From Syntrophobacteria bacterium (GTDB lineage: Bacteria > Desulfobacterota > DSWW01), in NCBI GenBank assembly GCA_030145435.1, contig JAQYVQ010000516.1, positions 1-11,642 on the forward strand: a stretch of DNA of 11,642 bases, in the 5' to 3' direction. A program made the translations under genes and the position numbers. The notes under the pieces were generated by a model. That model saw nothing but the letters and a program-made list of their open reading frames with translations, was not told the DNA's origin and did no database searches. Below are positions 1-8,162 of this stretch, piece by piece. The stretch's first letter is position 1. Every line of letters begins with the position of its first letter.

Positions 1-1
1 G

Positions 2-730
2 TGCGACTACCTGCTGAGCGGCAAGGCGGACATGATGCTTGCCGGGGCCGTGAGCGCGGCAGACCCGCTGTTCATCCATGTCGGGTTTTCCATCTTCCAG
101 GCATACCCGGAGGAAGGGGAGACGAGCGCTCCTCTGGATGAACGTTCGGGGGGACTGGTCGCCGGGGAGGGGGCCGGCATGTTCGTGTTGAAGAGGTTGA
201 GCGACGCGGTCCGGGACGGGGACCGGATCCACGCGGTTATCCTCGGGATCGGGTTGTCCAACGACGGAAAGGGGCAGTCCGTCCTCAGCCCCAACTCGAA
301 GGGGCAGGTCCTGGCCTTTGAAAGGGCCTATGCCGACGCAGGCGTCGATCCGAAGAGCATACAGTACGTCGAATGCCATGCAACCGGCACCCCCCTTGGG
401 GATAAAGTAGAACTCGATTCGATGGACGCCTTCTTCGGTCGGCACGAAGCTTCACCGGTGATCGGTTCCGTCAAATCCAACATCGGGCACTTGCTGACTG
501 CGGCGGGCATGGCCAGCATGACCAAGGCGATCCTGAGTTTGGACCGGGGCGAGATCCCGGGGACGATTCACTTGGAGACGCCCCAGACCTCTGCCAACCA
601 GGTGATCGCCGCCGACCGGATTCCGTCGGAATCCGTGCCGTGGCCGATCGGCTCGGCCCCGAGACGCGCAGGCGTGAGTGCCTTCGGGTTTGGGGGAACC
701 AATGCGCATGTCGTTCTCGAGGAGGAAGGA
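2..730 (+). other. Domain: ketosynthase (KS), C-terminal portion
   Basis: The window opens just after where the active-site Cys of a KS would lie; the nucleophile itself is not visible. Both catalytic His motifs are intact: HATGTPLGD starting at 377 and NIGHLLTAAG with its His at 488-490. The domain closes with the usual FGFGGTNAHVVLEE around 683-720. It therefore looks like a competent condensing domain, provided the upstream Cys exists. Confidence 0.9.
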
Positions 731-3700
731 AAAGGGGCAGCCCAGGATTCACGACCCGACCGAAATGCTTCCGGCCCGTCAAACCCGAAAGGTTGGAAGA
801 CCCCGCAGCCGATGGCGATCGTGGCAATGGATGCCCATTTCGGGGACTGCCGGAGCTTGTCGGCGTTTCATCGTGCATCGTATGCAGGCACCCAGCACTT
901 CATCCCGGTGCCGGCGGAACGCTGGAAGGGCATCGAAGAGCAGTCCGGTCTCCTCAGGCACTTCGGGTTAGAAGAGGGGAGGGCGCCGGAGGGGGCGTAT
1001 GTGGACCGCTTCGACCTGGATTTCATGCGGTTCAAGATCCCGCCGAACGAAGAGGATCGCCTCATCCCCCAGCAACTCCTCGCCCTGAAGGTTGCCGACA
1101 AGGCCCTCCAGGCGACCGATCTCGAACGTGGGGACAACGTCGCCGTTATCATCGCCATGGAAACCGAGCTGGGGACCCATCAAATGAGGGGGAGGGTCAA
1201 CCTGTGCACACAACTCGAACAGAGCTTCTCCGGAGAGGAGATCCGCCTCTCGGGCGAACAGAAGAGCGCACTCACTGAAATCGTCAAAGACAGTGTGCAC
1301 AACGTGGCCCGCGTGAATCAGTACACGAGCTTCATCGGCAACATCATGGCCTCCCGGATCGCCTCGTTGTGGGATTTCTGCGGTCCCGCCTTCACGCTGT
1401 CGTCCGAGGAGAGTTCGGTCTTCAAGGCACTCGAAGTGGCCCGGATGATGCTCGAGAATCGGGATGTGGATGCCGTTGTTGTGGGGGCGGTGGATCTGGC
1501 GGGCGGGGTCGAGAATGTGTTGCTTCGAAACAAAGAGAATCGAATCAACACGGGAACGTGCACCCTGAGCTTCGATCGGGACGCAAACGGTTGGCTCGTC
1601 GGGGAGGGTGCCGGGGCCGTCGTGCTGAAGCGCCTGGAGGACGCCCGTCAGGGGGGCGATCGTATCTTTGCGACCATCGATGGGATTGCGATCGCGAAGG
1701 GGGTTTCTCCAAAGTCCGTCTCCCGGGCATGTCGTCTGGCCCACGAAGATGCGTGTGTCGAACCTTCCGATATCGGTTATCTGGAGGTTTCCGGAAGTGG
1801 CGTGGTCGAAGAAGACGATGCGGAGATCAAGGGCCTCCATCTGGCCCATGCAACCTCCTGCCCTGAGTCTCGATGTGCCATCGGAAGCGTGAAGGCAAAC
1901 ATCGGACACACCTTTGCGGCCGCGGGCATGGCGGGCCTCATCAAGACGGCTCTTTGCCTTTGTCACCAGTACATTCCCGGGACGCCGAACTGGTCCGGCC
2001 CCGGAAGGCCTGCCGAATGGGAAACGAGTCCCTTCTATGTGCCCACCGAATCCGGAACATGGTTTCTGAAGGAGGGAACGAACAGGCGGGTCGCAGCCGT
2101 CAGTGGGTTGGGCCGGGACGGTGCTTGCGCGCACGTGATCCTCTCGGAGGCGCCTGCCGTGCATCGGGTTGCGAATGACTATCTGGAAGAGGCTTCGCCC
2201 TTTCTGTTCCCCCTCGCCGGTGACGATCCGGCCGGGCTGAAGAAGGACCTGGCCGAGCTTCGGCAGGAAGTCGATCGAGGCGGATCGCTTCCCGGAACGT
2301 CCGCCCTCTGTCATGAGCGTTCTCGGGTACGAGTCGCCGCCGGGGTTGCGTTGTCGATCGTAGGCCGGGACCGGGAGGAGGTCCTGCAGGAGATCGACGC
2401 TGCGGGCGAGGCGATTGAGAAGGCCTTTTCCACTGGGGAGGAGTGGGCCTCCCTTCGGGGCAGCTATCTGACCCCGAACCCGCTGGGCAATGCGGGAAAG
2501 ATCGCTTTCGTATACCCGGGCGGGTACAACTCCTACGTCGGGGTCGGGCGAGACCTGTTCCAGCTTTTTCCAGGCGTGTACGAAGAGGTGAGCAAATACT
2601 CTTCCCGTTTGGGGAGAAGGGTCGGAGAAGGGCTCGTTTATCCGAGAGGCCTCGAAAAACCGGTAGCGAAGGAAGTGAATTCCCAAGAAAGGGCGCTGCT
2701 CGACAGCCCGATCACGATGTTCGAGAGCGGCATCATGCTCTCCATCGCCTATACAAAGGTCGTGAGAGACTGCTTCCGTGTCGAGCCTCAGATGGCCATC
2801 GGGTACAGCATGGGCGAGGTGTCCATGATGTATGCCCTGGGCGTGTGGGAAGAAACGGACAGCATGGGTGAGACCCTTCGGGACTCGCCGGTCTTCCGGA
2901 CCCGACTCGCCGGACCGATGGAGGCGGTGCGGGAAGCCTGGGGCCTGTCCAAGGCTGCGGGCGACGACGAGGGAATCTGGGCCTGCCACGCCCTTCGGAC
3001 CTCCGCCTCGCAGGCCCGCGAGGCCCTGGAAGGCGAGGATCGGGCGCATCTGATTTTCATCAACTCCCCGAATGAAGTGGTCATCGCCGGGGAGGACGAG
3101 GCGTGCAAGCGGGTCGTCCGGAGGCTTGGCTGCGAGCATTTCGACGTCACCATCGGCAACGCGATTCACTGCGAGATCGCAAGGTCTGAATATGATGAAC
3201 TGGTCAGGTTGCACACCCTCCCGGTCCATGCCGTTTCCGGGATCGATTTCTATTCTGCGGATCGCTTTGCGCCGATTCCGATCGAGACCGAGGTCGTTGC
3301 GCACAACATTGCCACGATCTACTGCCATGAAATCGACTTTCCAAGGCTGGTTCGGCAGGCCTATCAGGACGGTGCGAGAATCTTCATCGAGCTCGGGGCC
3401 CGTGAGAATTGCACGAACTGGATCGCCGAGGTTCTAGGTGACGAGCCGCATCTGGCCGTGGGGACGAATCGAAAAGGGGCGGGCGAGAAGACATCGATTC
3501 TTCGTGCTCTGGCAAGGCTTCACAGCCACCGGGTCTCCCTGGATCTGAGCCCGCTGTACCCGAAGGAGGAGAGTGAAGTTACGCCCCGGAAATCGCTCGT
3601 TAAGTCGACATCGGTCGGTGGAACGCGCATCTTGCCGGCCATACTCAACCCGGAGAACGAGAAGCGTTTCCGTTCCGAAAAGGCCGGCGCCCCTGCAATC

Positions 3701-6445
3701 CCGAGCCGGATTGTCGAAAGGGTTCCGGTGGCGGCGCAGCCGGCACCGGTCCGGACGGTCCGTTCCGTATCCCCGCCTCCACCATCGAGTCCCTTCGATC
3801 AAAACCTGTCGTTGATAAGTTCTTCCCATTCCGCCTTCCTGGAAACGCGAAGGGAAGGTCTTCGACAGATCGGTGAGATGATCCGGCTCAAGATGAACCT
3901 GGCACCCCTTGCCTCAGAAACAGTCTCCGTACCGGCGAAGGTGCCGGAACCGGAGGGAACGCTCACGCTGGACGAACTTCTCCGCAGGTATCCTCCACGG
4001 GACAAAGGCGCGCAAGATCGCACGAAGCGCCCTGGGGAGATCTTCGACTACTGGGACCTGCGGGAGTTTGCAGAAGGGGATATCGGGAAGGTTTTCGGAG
4101 ACGAATACGCGGTCATCGACCCATACAGACGGCGTGTCCGGCTTCCCCTGGAGCCCTATCTGCTCGTCAGCCGGGTGACCCAGCTTGACGCGCAGACAGG
4201 TGTCTTCAAGCCCTGTTCCATGACGACCGAATATGACATCCCTTACCATGCCTGGTATTCGATCGACGGCCAGATCCCCTGGGCCGTTGCCGTGGAATCC
4301 GGTCAGTGCGATCTCTGGTTGATCAGCTATCTGGGGATCGATTTCGACTGCAAAGGGGACAGGGTCTACCGCCTCCTGGACTGCACCCTCACGTTCCTGG
4401 AGGACGTGCCCCGGGAAGGAGATACCCTTCGCTATGATATCAGCATCAATTCCTTCGCCCGCGCCGGGGGCGCACTTCTTTTCTTCTTTAGTTACGACTG
4501 CTACGTGAAAGACAAGCGGGTCGTGGAGATGCGCGGGGGGTGTGCCGGCTTCTTCACCGACGAAGAGCTCGAGGCGGGAAAGGGGATCATTCACACCGAG
4601 CAGGAGATCGAGGAAAAGAAGAAAATCGAGAAGAAGCAATTCACTCCGCTGCTGGGTTGCAGCCGGTCCCGGTTCGAAAGGGCGGATCTGGTGGCCCTTG
4701 CCAGGGGCGGCAAAGGGGATTGCTTCGGCCCTGGCTATGATCAGGGAGACGTGAACCCGGCCCTGCATTTCACCGCTGAACCGATGCTGATGCTGGACCG
4801 GGTCGTCTCCGTCGATCCGAGCGGTGGGGCCTGGGGGTTGGGGCTGGTCGTGGCGGAGAAGGATCTCGCGCCGGATCACTGGTACTTCCCGTGCCACTTC
4901 AAGGATGATAACGTGCTTGCGGGTTCGCTCATGGCGGACGGGTGCGGGCAGCTGATGCGGTTCTACATGATGTTCCTCGGGCTGCAGACGCGCACCCGGA
5001 ACGCTCACTTTCAACCCCTCTTCAATTTGCCGCAGCAGGTACGGTGCAGGGGACAGGTGATTCCAGGGCACTCGCTGCTGACCTACCGGATGGAAGTGAA
5101 GGAGATCGGAACTGATCCGAGGCCCTATGCGATCGCAGACGTGGACATCCTGCTGGGCGACAAGATCGTTGTGGATTTCAAGGATCTCGGAGTCGCGATG
5201 GTCGAGCAGGATAGAGGCCTCTCGGAGCCCCGAAAGGCGGTTTCGAAAGAAAGAACTGCGCAGGCGGATGCCGATGACAGAGACGAGGGCGCTCTGTTCA
5301 CGAAGGCTCATCTGGAGGAGTTCGCCACCGGGTCGATCGCCAAGTGCTTTGGGCCCGACTTTTCAATGTATGAAGACCGACAGCCTCCGCGCACCCCGAA
5401 CGGGGATCTGCAATTGATCAGCCGCGTCCTGGAGACAAAGGTAAAGCGACTCGATTTCAAGCAGCGGTCCAGCGTGGTCACCGAGTATGATGTCCCGGAA
5501 GATGCCTGGTTCTTCCGCCAGAACTCCCATCCCGGGGTGATCCCCTATTCGATCCTGATGGAGATCTCGCTTCAACCGAACGGGTTCGTCTCCGCCTGGA
5601 TGGGCACAACCCTGACCGCCCTGGACGTGGATTTCTGTTTCCGAAACCTGGACGGAGAGGGCACGATCCTGAGGCCGATCGACCTCAGGGGCAAGACGAT
5701 CACCAATCGTTCGGAATTGCTTTCCACGGTGACGACCGGGAACACGATCATCCAGCAGTTCCGATGGGACCTGAGCCACGGGGGAGAGCCATTTTACGAG
5801 GGGACGGCTGTCTTCGGATATTTTCTGCACTCGGCCCTGACCAACCAGATCGGTCTGGATGGGGGTGTCGCAAACGACCCGCTGCAAACGCGGGAATACC
5901 TGTCCGACGTTCCTGTGGTGCACATTGAATTGAAGTCGGCCGCCGCAAGGAAGCAGCTCTATGCCGAGAAGACGGACAGGCCGCACGAGCGCCTCGCCGG
6001 GCCTCAACTGGAATTCCTCGATGAAGCGCACATCGTGGAGCAGGGCGGAAAATACGGATTGGGGTACGTGTGCGGATACAAGAAGATCGATCCCTCGGAT
6101 TGGTTCTATCCCTGTCATTTCCATCAGGATCCGGTGATGCCCGGTTCCCTGGGGGTCGAGTCGATCCTGCAGGCCATGCAGATTTTCTCGCTCCATCAGG
6201 AACTGGGCGCTTCCTTTCGGTCCCCGCGATTCTGCCAGCGGTTGAGTCATCGGGTCCTGTGGAAGTACCGGGGACAGCTCATCCCCACGGACGATCAAAT
6301 GGTCATCGAGGTTCACATCAAGAGCGTGGAGCGTGAGCCGGAGAGGGTGACCGTCATCGGGGATGCGAGTCTGTGGAAGAACGATATTCGGATCTACGAA
6401 ATCACGGATGCCGCGATATGTCTGGAGGAATCCGTAGCGGGCTGA
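2..6445 (+). CDS. pfaC: Pfa-type lipid/PUFA synthase subunit, KS-CLF-AT-DH-DH (5' end outside window)
   Basis: The reading frame is open from base 2 to the TGA at 6443-6445, giving 2147 visible residues; the true start lies upstream. The first ATG in frame (position 32) is internal to a ketosynthase domain, so it is not the start. Domain order: ketosynthase C-terminal part, a second ketosynthase with a replaced nucleophile (chain-length factor), acyltransferase, a Pro-rich linker, then two FabA-like dehydratase units. I see no acyl-carrier motif inside the visible part. This order corresponds to PfaC (KS-CLF-DH-DH) with an AT inserted, as in the myxobacterial Pfa3 type, but without a C-terminal acyltransferase. 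By family analogy it is a cytosolic iterative synthase that condenses and dehydrates ACP-bound chains. It is the first visible gene of an operon with the enoyl reductase and ACP that follow. The final product (PUFA or another secondary lipid) cannot be read from the sequence. The symbol is by homology of layout. Confidence 0.9.
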   Translation, partial: CDYLLSGKADMMLAGAVSAADPLFIHVGFSIFQAYPEEGETSAPLDERSGGLVAGEGAGMFVLKRLSDAVRDGDRIHAVILGIGLSNDGKGQSVLSPNSKGQVLAFERAYADAGVDPKSIQYVECHATGTPLGDKVELDSMDAFFGRHEASPVIGSVKSNIGHLLTAAGMASMTKAILSLDRGEIPGTIHLETPQTSANQVIAADRIPSESVPWPIGSAPRRAGVSAFGFGGTNAHVVLEEEGKGAAQDSRPDRNASGPSNPKGWKTPQPMAIVAMDAHFGDCRSLSAFHRASYAGTQHFIPVPAERWKGIEEQSGLLRHFGLEEGRAPEGAYVDRFDLDFMRFKIPPNEEDRLIPQQLLALKVADKALQATDLERGDNVAVIIAMETELGTHQMRGRVNLCTQLEQSFSGEEIRLSGEQKSALTEIVKDSVHNVARVNQYTSFIGNIMASRIASLWDFCGPAFTLSSEESSVFKALEVARMMLENRDVDAVVVGAVDLAGGVENVLLRNKENRINTGTCTLSFDRDANGWLVGEGAGAVVLKRLEDARQGGDRIFATIDGIAIAKGVSPKSVSRACRLAHEDACVEPSDIGYLEVSGSGVVEEDDAEIKGLHLAHATSCPESRCAIGSVKANIGHTFAAAGMAGLIKTALCLCHQYIPGTPNWSGPGRPAEWETSPFYVPTESGTWFLKEGTNRRVAAVSGLGRDGACAHVILSEAPAVHRVANDYLEEASPFLFPLAGDDPAGLKKDLAELRQEVDRGGSLPGTSALCHERSRVRVAAGVALSIVGRDREEVLQEIDAAGEAIEKAFSTGEEWASLRGSYLTPNPLGNAGKIAFVYPGGYNSYVGVGRDLFQLFPGVYEEVSKYSSRLGRRVGEGLVYPRGLEKPVAKEVNSQERALLDSPITMFESGIMLSIAYTKVVRDCFRVEPQMAIGYSMGEVSMMYALGVWEETDSMGETLRDSPVFRTRLAGPMEAVREAWGLSKAAGDDEGIWACHALRTSASQAREALEGEDRAHLIFINSPNEVVIAGEDEACKRVVRRLGCEHFDVTIGNAIHCEIARSEYDELVRLHTLPVHAVSGIDFYSADRFAPIPIETEVVAHNIATIYCHEIDFPRLVRQAYQDGARIFIELGARENCTNWIAEVLGDEPHLAVGTNRKGAGEKTSILRALARLHSHRVSLDLSPLYPKEESEVTPRKSLVKSTSVGGTRILPAILNPENEKRFRSEKAGAPAIPSRIVERVPVAAQPAPVRTVRSVSPPPPSSPFDQNLSLISSSHSAFLETRREGLRQIGEMIRLKMNLAPLASETVSVPAKVPEPEGTLTLDELLRRYPPRDKGAQDRTKRPGEIFDYWDLREFAEGDIGKVFGDEYAVIDPYRRRVRLPLEPYLLVSRVTQLDAQTGVFKPCSMTTEYDIPYHAWYSIDGQIPWAVAVESGQCDLWLISYLGIDFDCKGDRVYRLLDCTLTFLEDVPREGDTLRYDISINSFARAGGALLFFFSYDCYVKDKRVVEMRGGCAGFFTDEELEAGKGIIHTEQEIEEKKKIEKKQFTPLLGCSRSRFERADLVALARGGKGDCFGPGYDQGDVNPALHFTAEPMLMLDRVVSVDPSGGAWGLGLVVAEKDLAPDHWYFPCHFKDDNVLAGSLMADGCGQLMRFYMMFLGLQTRTRNAHFQPLFNLPQQVRCRGQVIPGHSLLTYRMEVKEIGTDPRPYAIADVDILLGDKIVVDFKDLGVAMVEQDRGLSEPRKAVSKERTAQADADDRDEGALFTKAHLEEFATGSIAKCFGPDFSMYEDRQPPRTPNGDLQLISRVLETKVKRLDFKQRSSVVTEYDVPEDAWFFRQNSHPGVIPYSILMEISLQPNGFVSAWMGTTLTALDVDFCFRNLDGEGTILRPIDLRGKTITNRSELLSTVTTGNTIIQQFRWDLSHGGEPFYEGTAVFGYFLHSALTNQIGLDGGVANDPLQTREYLSDVPVVHIELKSAAARKQLYAEKTDRPHERLAGPQLEFLDEAHIVEQGGKYGLGYVCGYKKIDPSDWFYPCHFHQDPVMPGSLGVESILQAMQIFSLHQELGASFRSPRFCQRLSHRVLWKYRGQLIPTDDQMVIEVHIKSVEREPERVTVIGDASLWKNDIRIYEITDAAICLEESVAG
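809..2155 (+). other. Domain: chain-length-factor-like KS with Cys replaced by Glu
   Basis: A second KS fold begins at PMAIVAMDAHFGD (809) and ends at GACAHVILSE (about 2150). Where a KS has its nucleophilic Cys, this one reads FTLSSEESS (1391-1417), with Glu at 1409-1411 in the Cys position by my hand alignment. The HATGT motif is also lost (it reads EVSGSGVVEED), while the second His is kept (ANIGHTFAAAG). Loss of the nucleophile is the hallmark of CLF domains, which pair with the KS and influence chain length. I infer that role here. Confidence 0.85.
2498..3500 (+). other. Domain: acyltransferase (AT), GYSMGE nucleophile motif
   Basis: The domain starts at KIAFVYPGG (2498). The nucleophile elbow is GYSMGE with Ser at 2807-2809, where the common AT motif is GHSxGE, so the residue before Ser is Tyr. 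A likely catalytic His sits in GNAIHCEIA (His 3167-3169). Motif and spacing are those of FabD/PKS-type AT domains. The residues do not match the usual malonyl or methylmalonyl signatures well enough to assign substrate. In pfa systems an AT at this place corresponds to the PfaB function. Confidence 0.8.
3540..4042 (+). other. Interdomain linker, Pro-rich, between AT and DH units
   Basis: This ~165-residue segment has low-complexity Pro/Ala/Val/Ser composition near 3700-3800, including a run of four prolines. A short helical-looking stretch around 3820-3900 (SHSAFLETRREGLRQIG) follows. I recall similar His-x-x-Phe-Leu segments after AT domains in pfa proteins, but I could not check this. No DSL/DSxx carrier-protein motif is visible here, so it is not a hidden ACP as far as I can tell. 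Confidence 0.6.
4043..5215 (+). other. Domain: FabA-like dehydratase unit 1 (double hotdog)
   Basis: The first half begins FDYWDLREFAEG and contains TTEYDIPYHAWY. It lacks a catalytic His/Asp pair and resembles the pseudo-hotdog half. The second half begins at PMLMLDRVVSV and holds the FabA-type site PCHFKDDNVLAGSLMADG, with His at 4895-4897 and Asp at 4937-4939. The His/Asp pair matches the FabA catalytic pair, so this unit is predicted active in dehydration, perhaps with isomerisation. Confidence 0.85.
5297..6440 (+). other. Domain: FabA-like dehydratase unit 2 (double hotdog, Asp to Glu)
   Basis: It begins with FTKAHLEEFATGSIAKCFG, clearly related to the opening of unit 1 (LREFAEGDIGKVFG); TEYDVPEDAWF likewise parallels TEYDIPYHAWY in unit 1. 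The two units are therefore an internal duplication. The FabA-type site reads PCHFHQDPVMPGSLGVES, with His at 6116-6118. Glu (6158-6160) stands where FabA and unit 1 have Asp. The unit may be active with altered specificity; I cannot tell from sequence alone. Confidence 0.85.
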
Positions 6446-6467
6446 TCGAGGACAGGGGGCGCAGAAT

Positions 6468-8099
6468 ATGACAAAGAACGGCTTGGGTTATGTCGGCCTC
6501 CCGGCGAGCGGGATCGGAGGATGGGAGTGCCCTCTCGCGGCGGTCGCCTTCGACGAACCGGGCATCCTTGCCAGGCTTCTCGCGTTGGACAAGCCCTGTT
6601 TTGCCGTGCGGGAGGGCACCCGGGTCGGGTTGAGCAACGAAGGAAACTGCGTGGGGCCGGATCGGGTCGCTGGGAGCGCGCCGGAAACCCTGGCATGGGC
6701 TCCGCCCCTCCAGGCGGGACAGTTGGGGGACGACAGCTTCCGGAAGGCCCATGGAACCCGGTTCGCATACTATGCAGGCGCCATGGCGAACGGGATTGCC
6801 TCCGAGGACATGATCATTGCCCTGGGGAGAGAGGGCCTCCTGGGATCTTTCGGCGCTGCAGGGCTCCTGCCCGCCCGGGTCCGAGAGGCCATTTCCCGCA
6901 TCCAGACGGAGTTGCCCGAGGGCCCCTACGCGTTCAATCTGATCCACAGCCCGAACGAGCCGGCCCTCGAGCGCGAGGGTGTCGAGCTGTACCTCGCTCA
7001 TGGCGTCCGATGTGTGGAGGCGGCTGCTTACCTGGACCTGACACCGCAGGTCGTTCTCTACCGTGTGGCAGGGCTCGAACAGAGCGGAGGGGACGGAATC
7101 GAGATCAAGAACAGGCTCATTGCAAAGGTCTCAAGAAAGGAAGTGGCCACGAAGTTTATGGAGCCCGCCCCGCCGAGGCTCCTGCAGCCCCTTCTCGAAC
7201 AGGGGCGGATTACCGAAGAGCAGGTGCGGCTTGCCGGGCAGGTGCCTATGGCGGACGACATCACGGCAGAGGCCGACTCCGCCGGTCATACCGACAATCG
7301 TCCCATGCTCGCTCTCCTTCCGTCCATTCTTGCTCTGCGCGACGAGATCCAGGAAAAGTACGGATACGAAGAGCCGGTCCGTGTGGGGGCTGCCGGCGGC
7401 ATCGGAACCCCGACAGCCGCCCTGGCCGCCTTTATCATGGGGGCAGCCTATGTGGTTACCGGATCGATCAATCAAGGTTGCGTCGAATCCGGGGCATCGG
7501 CGCATTCCAAGGGGCTTCTGGCAGAAGCGGACATGGCGGACGTCATGATGGCGCCTGCGGCGGATATGTTCGAGATGGGCGTCAAGCTGCAGGTTCTGAA
7601 ACGGGGAACGCTCTTTCCGATGCGTGCCCAGAAACTCTACGAGCTGTACAACCAGTATGAGTCGATTGACGAGATCCCGGTGAAAGAGCGGGAGAAGCTG
7701 GAAAAGCAGATCTTCCGGAACGGCCTGGAGGAAATCTGGAAGAGTACGGCGACCTATTTCGCTGAACGAGACCCCATCCAGATCGAAAGGGCGGCGAGCC
7801 GGCCGAAGAGGAAAATGGCCCTGATTTTCAGATGGTATCTGGGATTGTCTTCCAACTGGTCGAATGAGGGAACGTCCGGAAGGGAAATGGACTATCAGAT
7901 CTGGTGCGGCCCCTCGATGGGGGCCTTCAATGCCTGGGCCCGGGGCTCGCACCTGGAAGAGGTGAACGGAAGGAGGGTGGCGGACGTGGCAAAACAGATC
8001 CTGACCGGGGCGGCCTTTGCCTACAGGGTCCAGAACCTTGCGACCCAGGGCGTCCGATTCCCTCCGAACTGTCTGGCCTACCGCCCGCGGAAAATGTGA
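6468..8099 (+). CDS. pfaD: PfaD-type enoyl reductase (FMN, NMO/FabK superfamily)
   Basis: The 543-residue protein has the usual PfaD length. It begins at ATG 6468 with AGGGGGCG at 6453-6460 as ribosome site, 22 bp after the synthase stop. It belongs to the 2-nitropropane dioxygenase/FabK flavoprotein superfamily. Visible motifs are ADDITAEADSAGHTDNRP (residues 262-279; His274 sits where FabK-like enzymes have the catalytic GGH His), the FMN-binding glycine loop GAAGGIGTP (307-315), and TGSINQ (331-336). A PfaD-specific C-terminal region follows with the tract YQIWCGPSMGAFNAWARGS. In pfa systems this enzyme reduces the 2-enoyl intermediate on ACP at chosen cycles, which sets where double bonds remain. 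Position and spacing indicate co-transcription with the synthase upstream and the ACP downstream. Assignment to PfaD is firm; the product chemistry is not determined. Confidence 0.93.
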   Translation: MTKNGLGYVGLPASGIGGWECPLAAVAFDEPGILARLLALDKPCFAVREGTRVGLSNEGNCVGPDRVAGSAPETLAWAPPLQAGQLGDDSFRKAHGTRFAYYAGAMANGIASEDMIIALGREGLLGSFGAAGLLPARVREAISRIQTELPEGPYAFNLIHSPNEPALEREGVELYLAHGVRCVEAAAYLDLTPQVVLYRVAGLEQSGGDGIEIKNRLIAKVSRKEVATKFMEPAPPRLLQPLLEQGRITEEQVRLAGQVPMADDITAEADSAGHTDNRPMLALLPSILALRDEIQEKYGYEEPVRVGAAGGIGTPTAALAAFIMGAAYVVTGSINQGCVESGASAHSKGLLAEADMADVMMAPAADMFEMGVKLQVLKRGTLFPMRAQKLYELYNQYESIDEIPVKEREKLEKQIFRNGLEEIWKSTATYFAERDPIQIERAASRPKRKMALIFRWYLGLSSNWSNEGTSGREMDYQIWCGPSMGAFNAWARGSHLEEVNGRRVADVAKQILTGAAFAYRVQNLATQGVRFPPNCLAYRPRKM

Positions 8100-8135
8100 G
8101 ACGCAGGGGGTAGGGGACGACCAACAACAACAGCA

Positions 8136-8162
8136 ATGAAGTGGTGGAGAGCGAAAAAGTGA
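8136..8162 (+). other. Possible 8-codon leader ORF overlapping the ACP start (GTGA)
   Basis: An ATG at 8136 opens an 8-residue frame (MKWWRAKK) that ends at TGA 8160-8162. This stop overlaps the proposed GTG start of the ACP by two bases. It follows an A/C-rich, probably unstructured stretch at 8121-8135. Such an overlap could couple translation, but the nearest SD-like sequence (AGGGGA near 8112-8117) is about 18 nt away, so initiation here is doubtful. Confidence 0.2.

Noticed and set aside
32..34. ATG at 32 as start of the large synthase gene
   Set aside because: The frame is open to base 2 and the residues before 32 (CDYLLSGKAD) continue a KS domain, so the gene begins upstream of the window.
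968..3328. Long minus-strand open frame (786 codons) opposite the synthase
   Set aside because: It lies antisense to clearly conserved KS/CLF/AT motifs, and its translation shows no recognisable domain. High GC explains the lack of stops.
3914..5311. Minus-strand open frame of 465 codons opposite the DH region
   Set aside because: It is a shadow of the DH-coding strand, with no ribosome site or motif that I could see.
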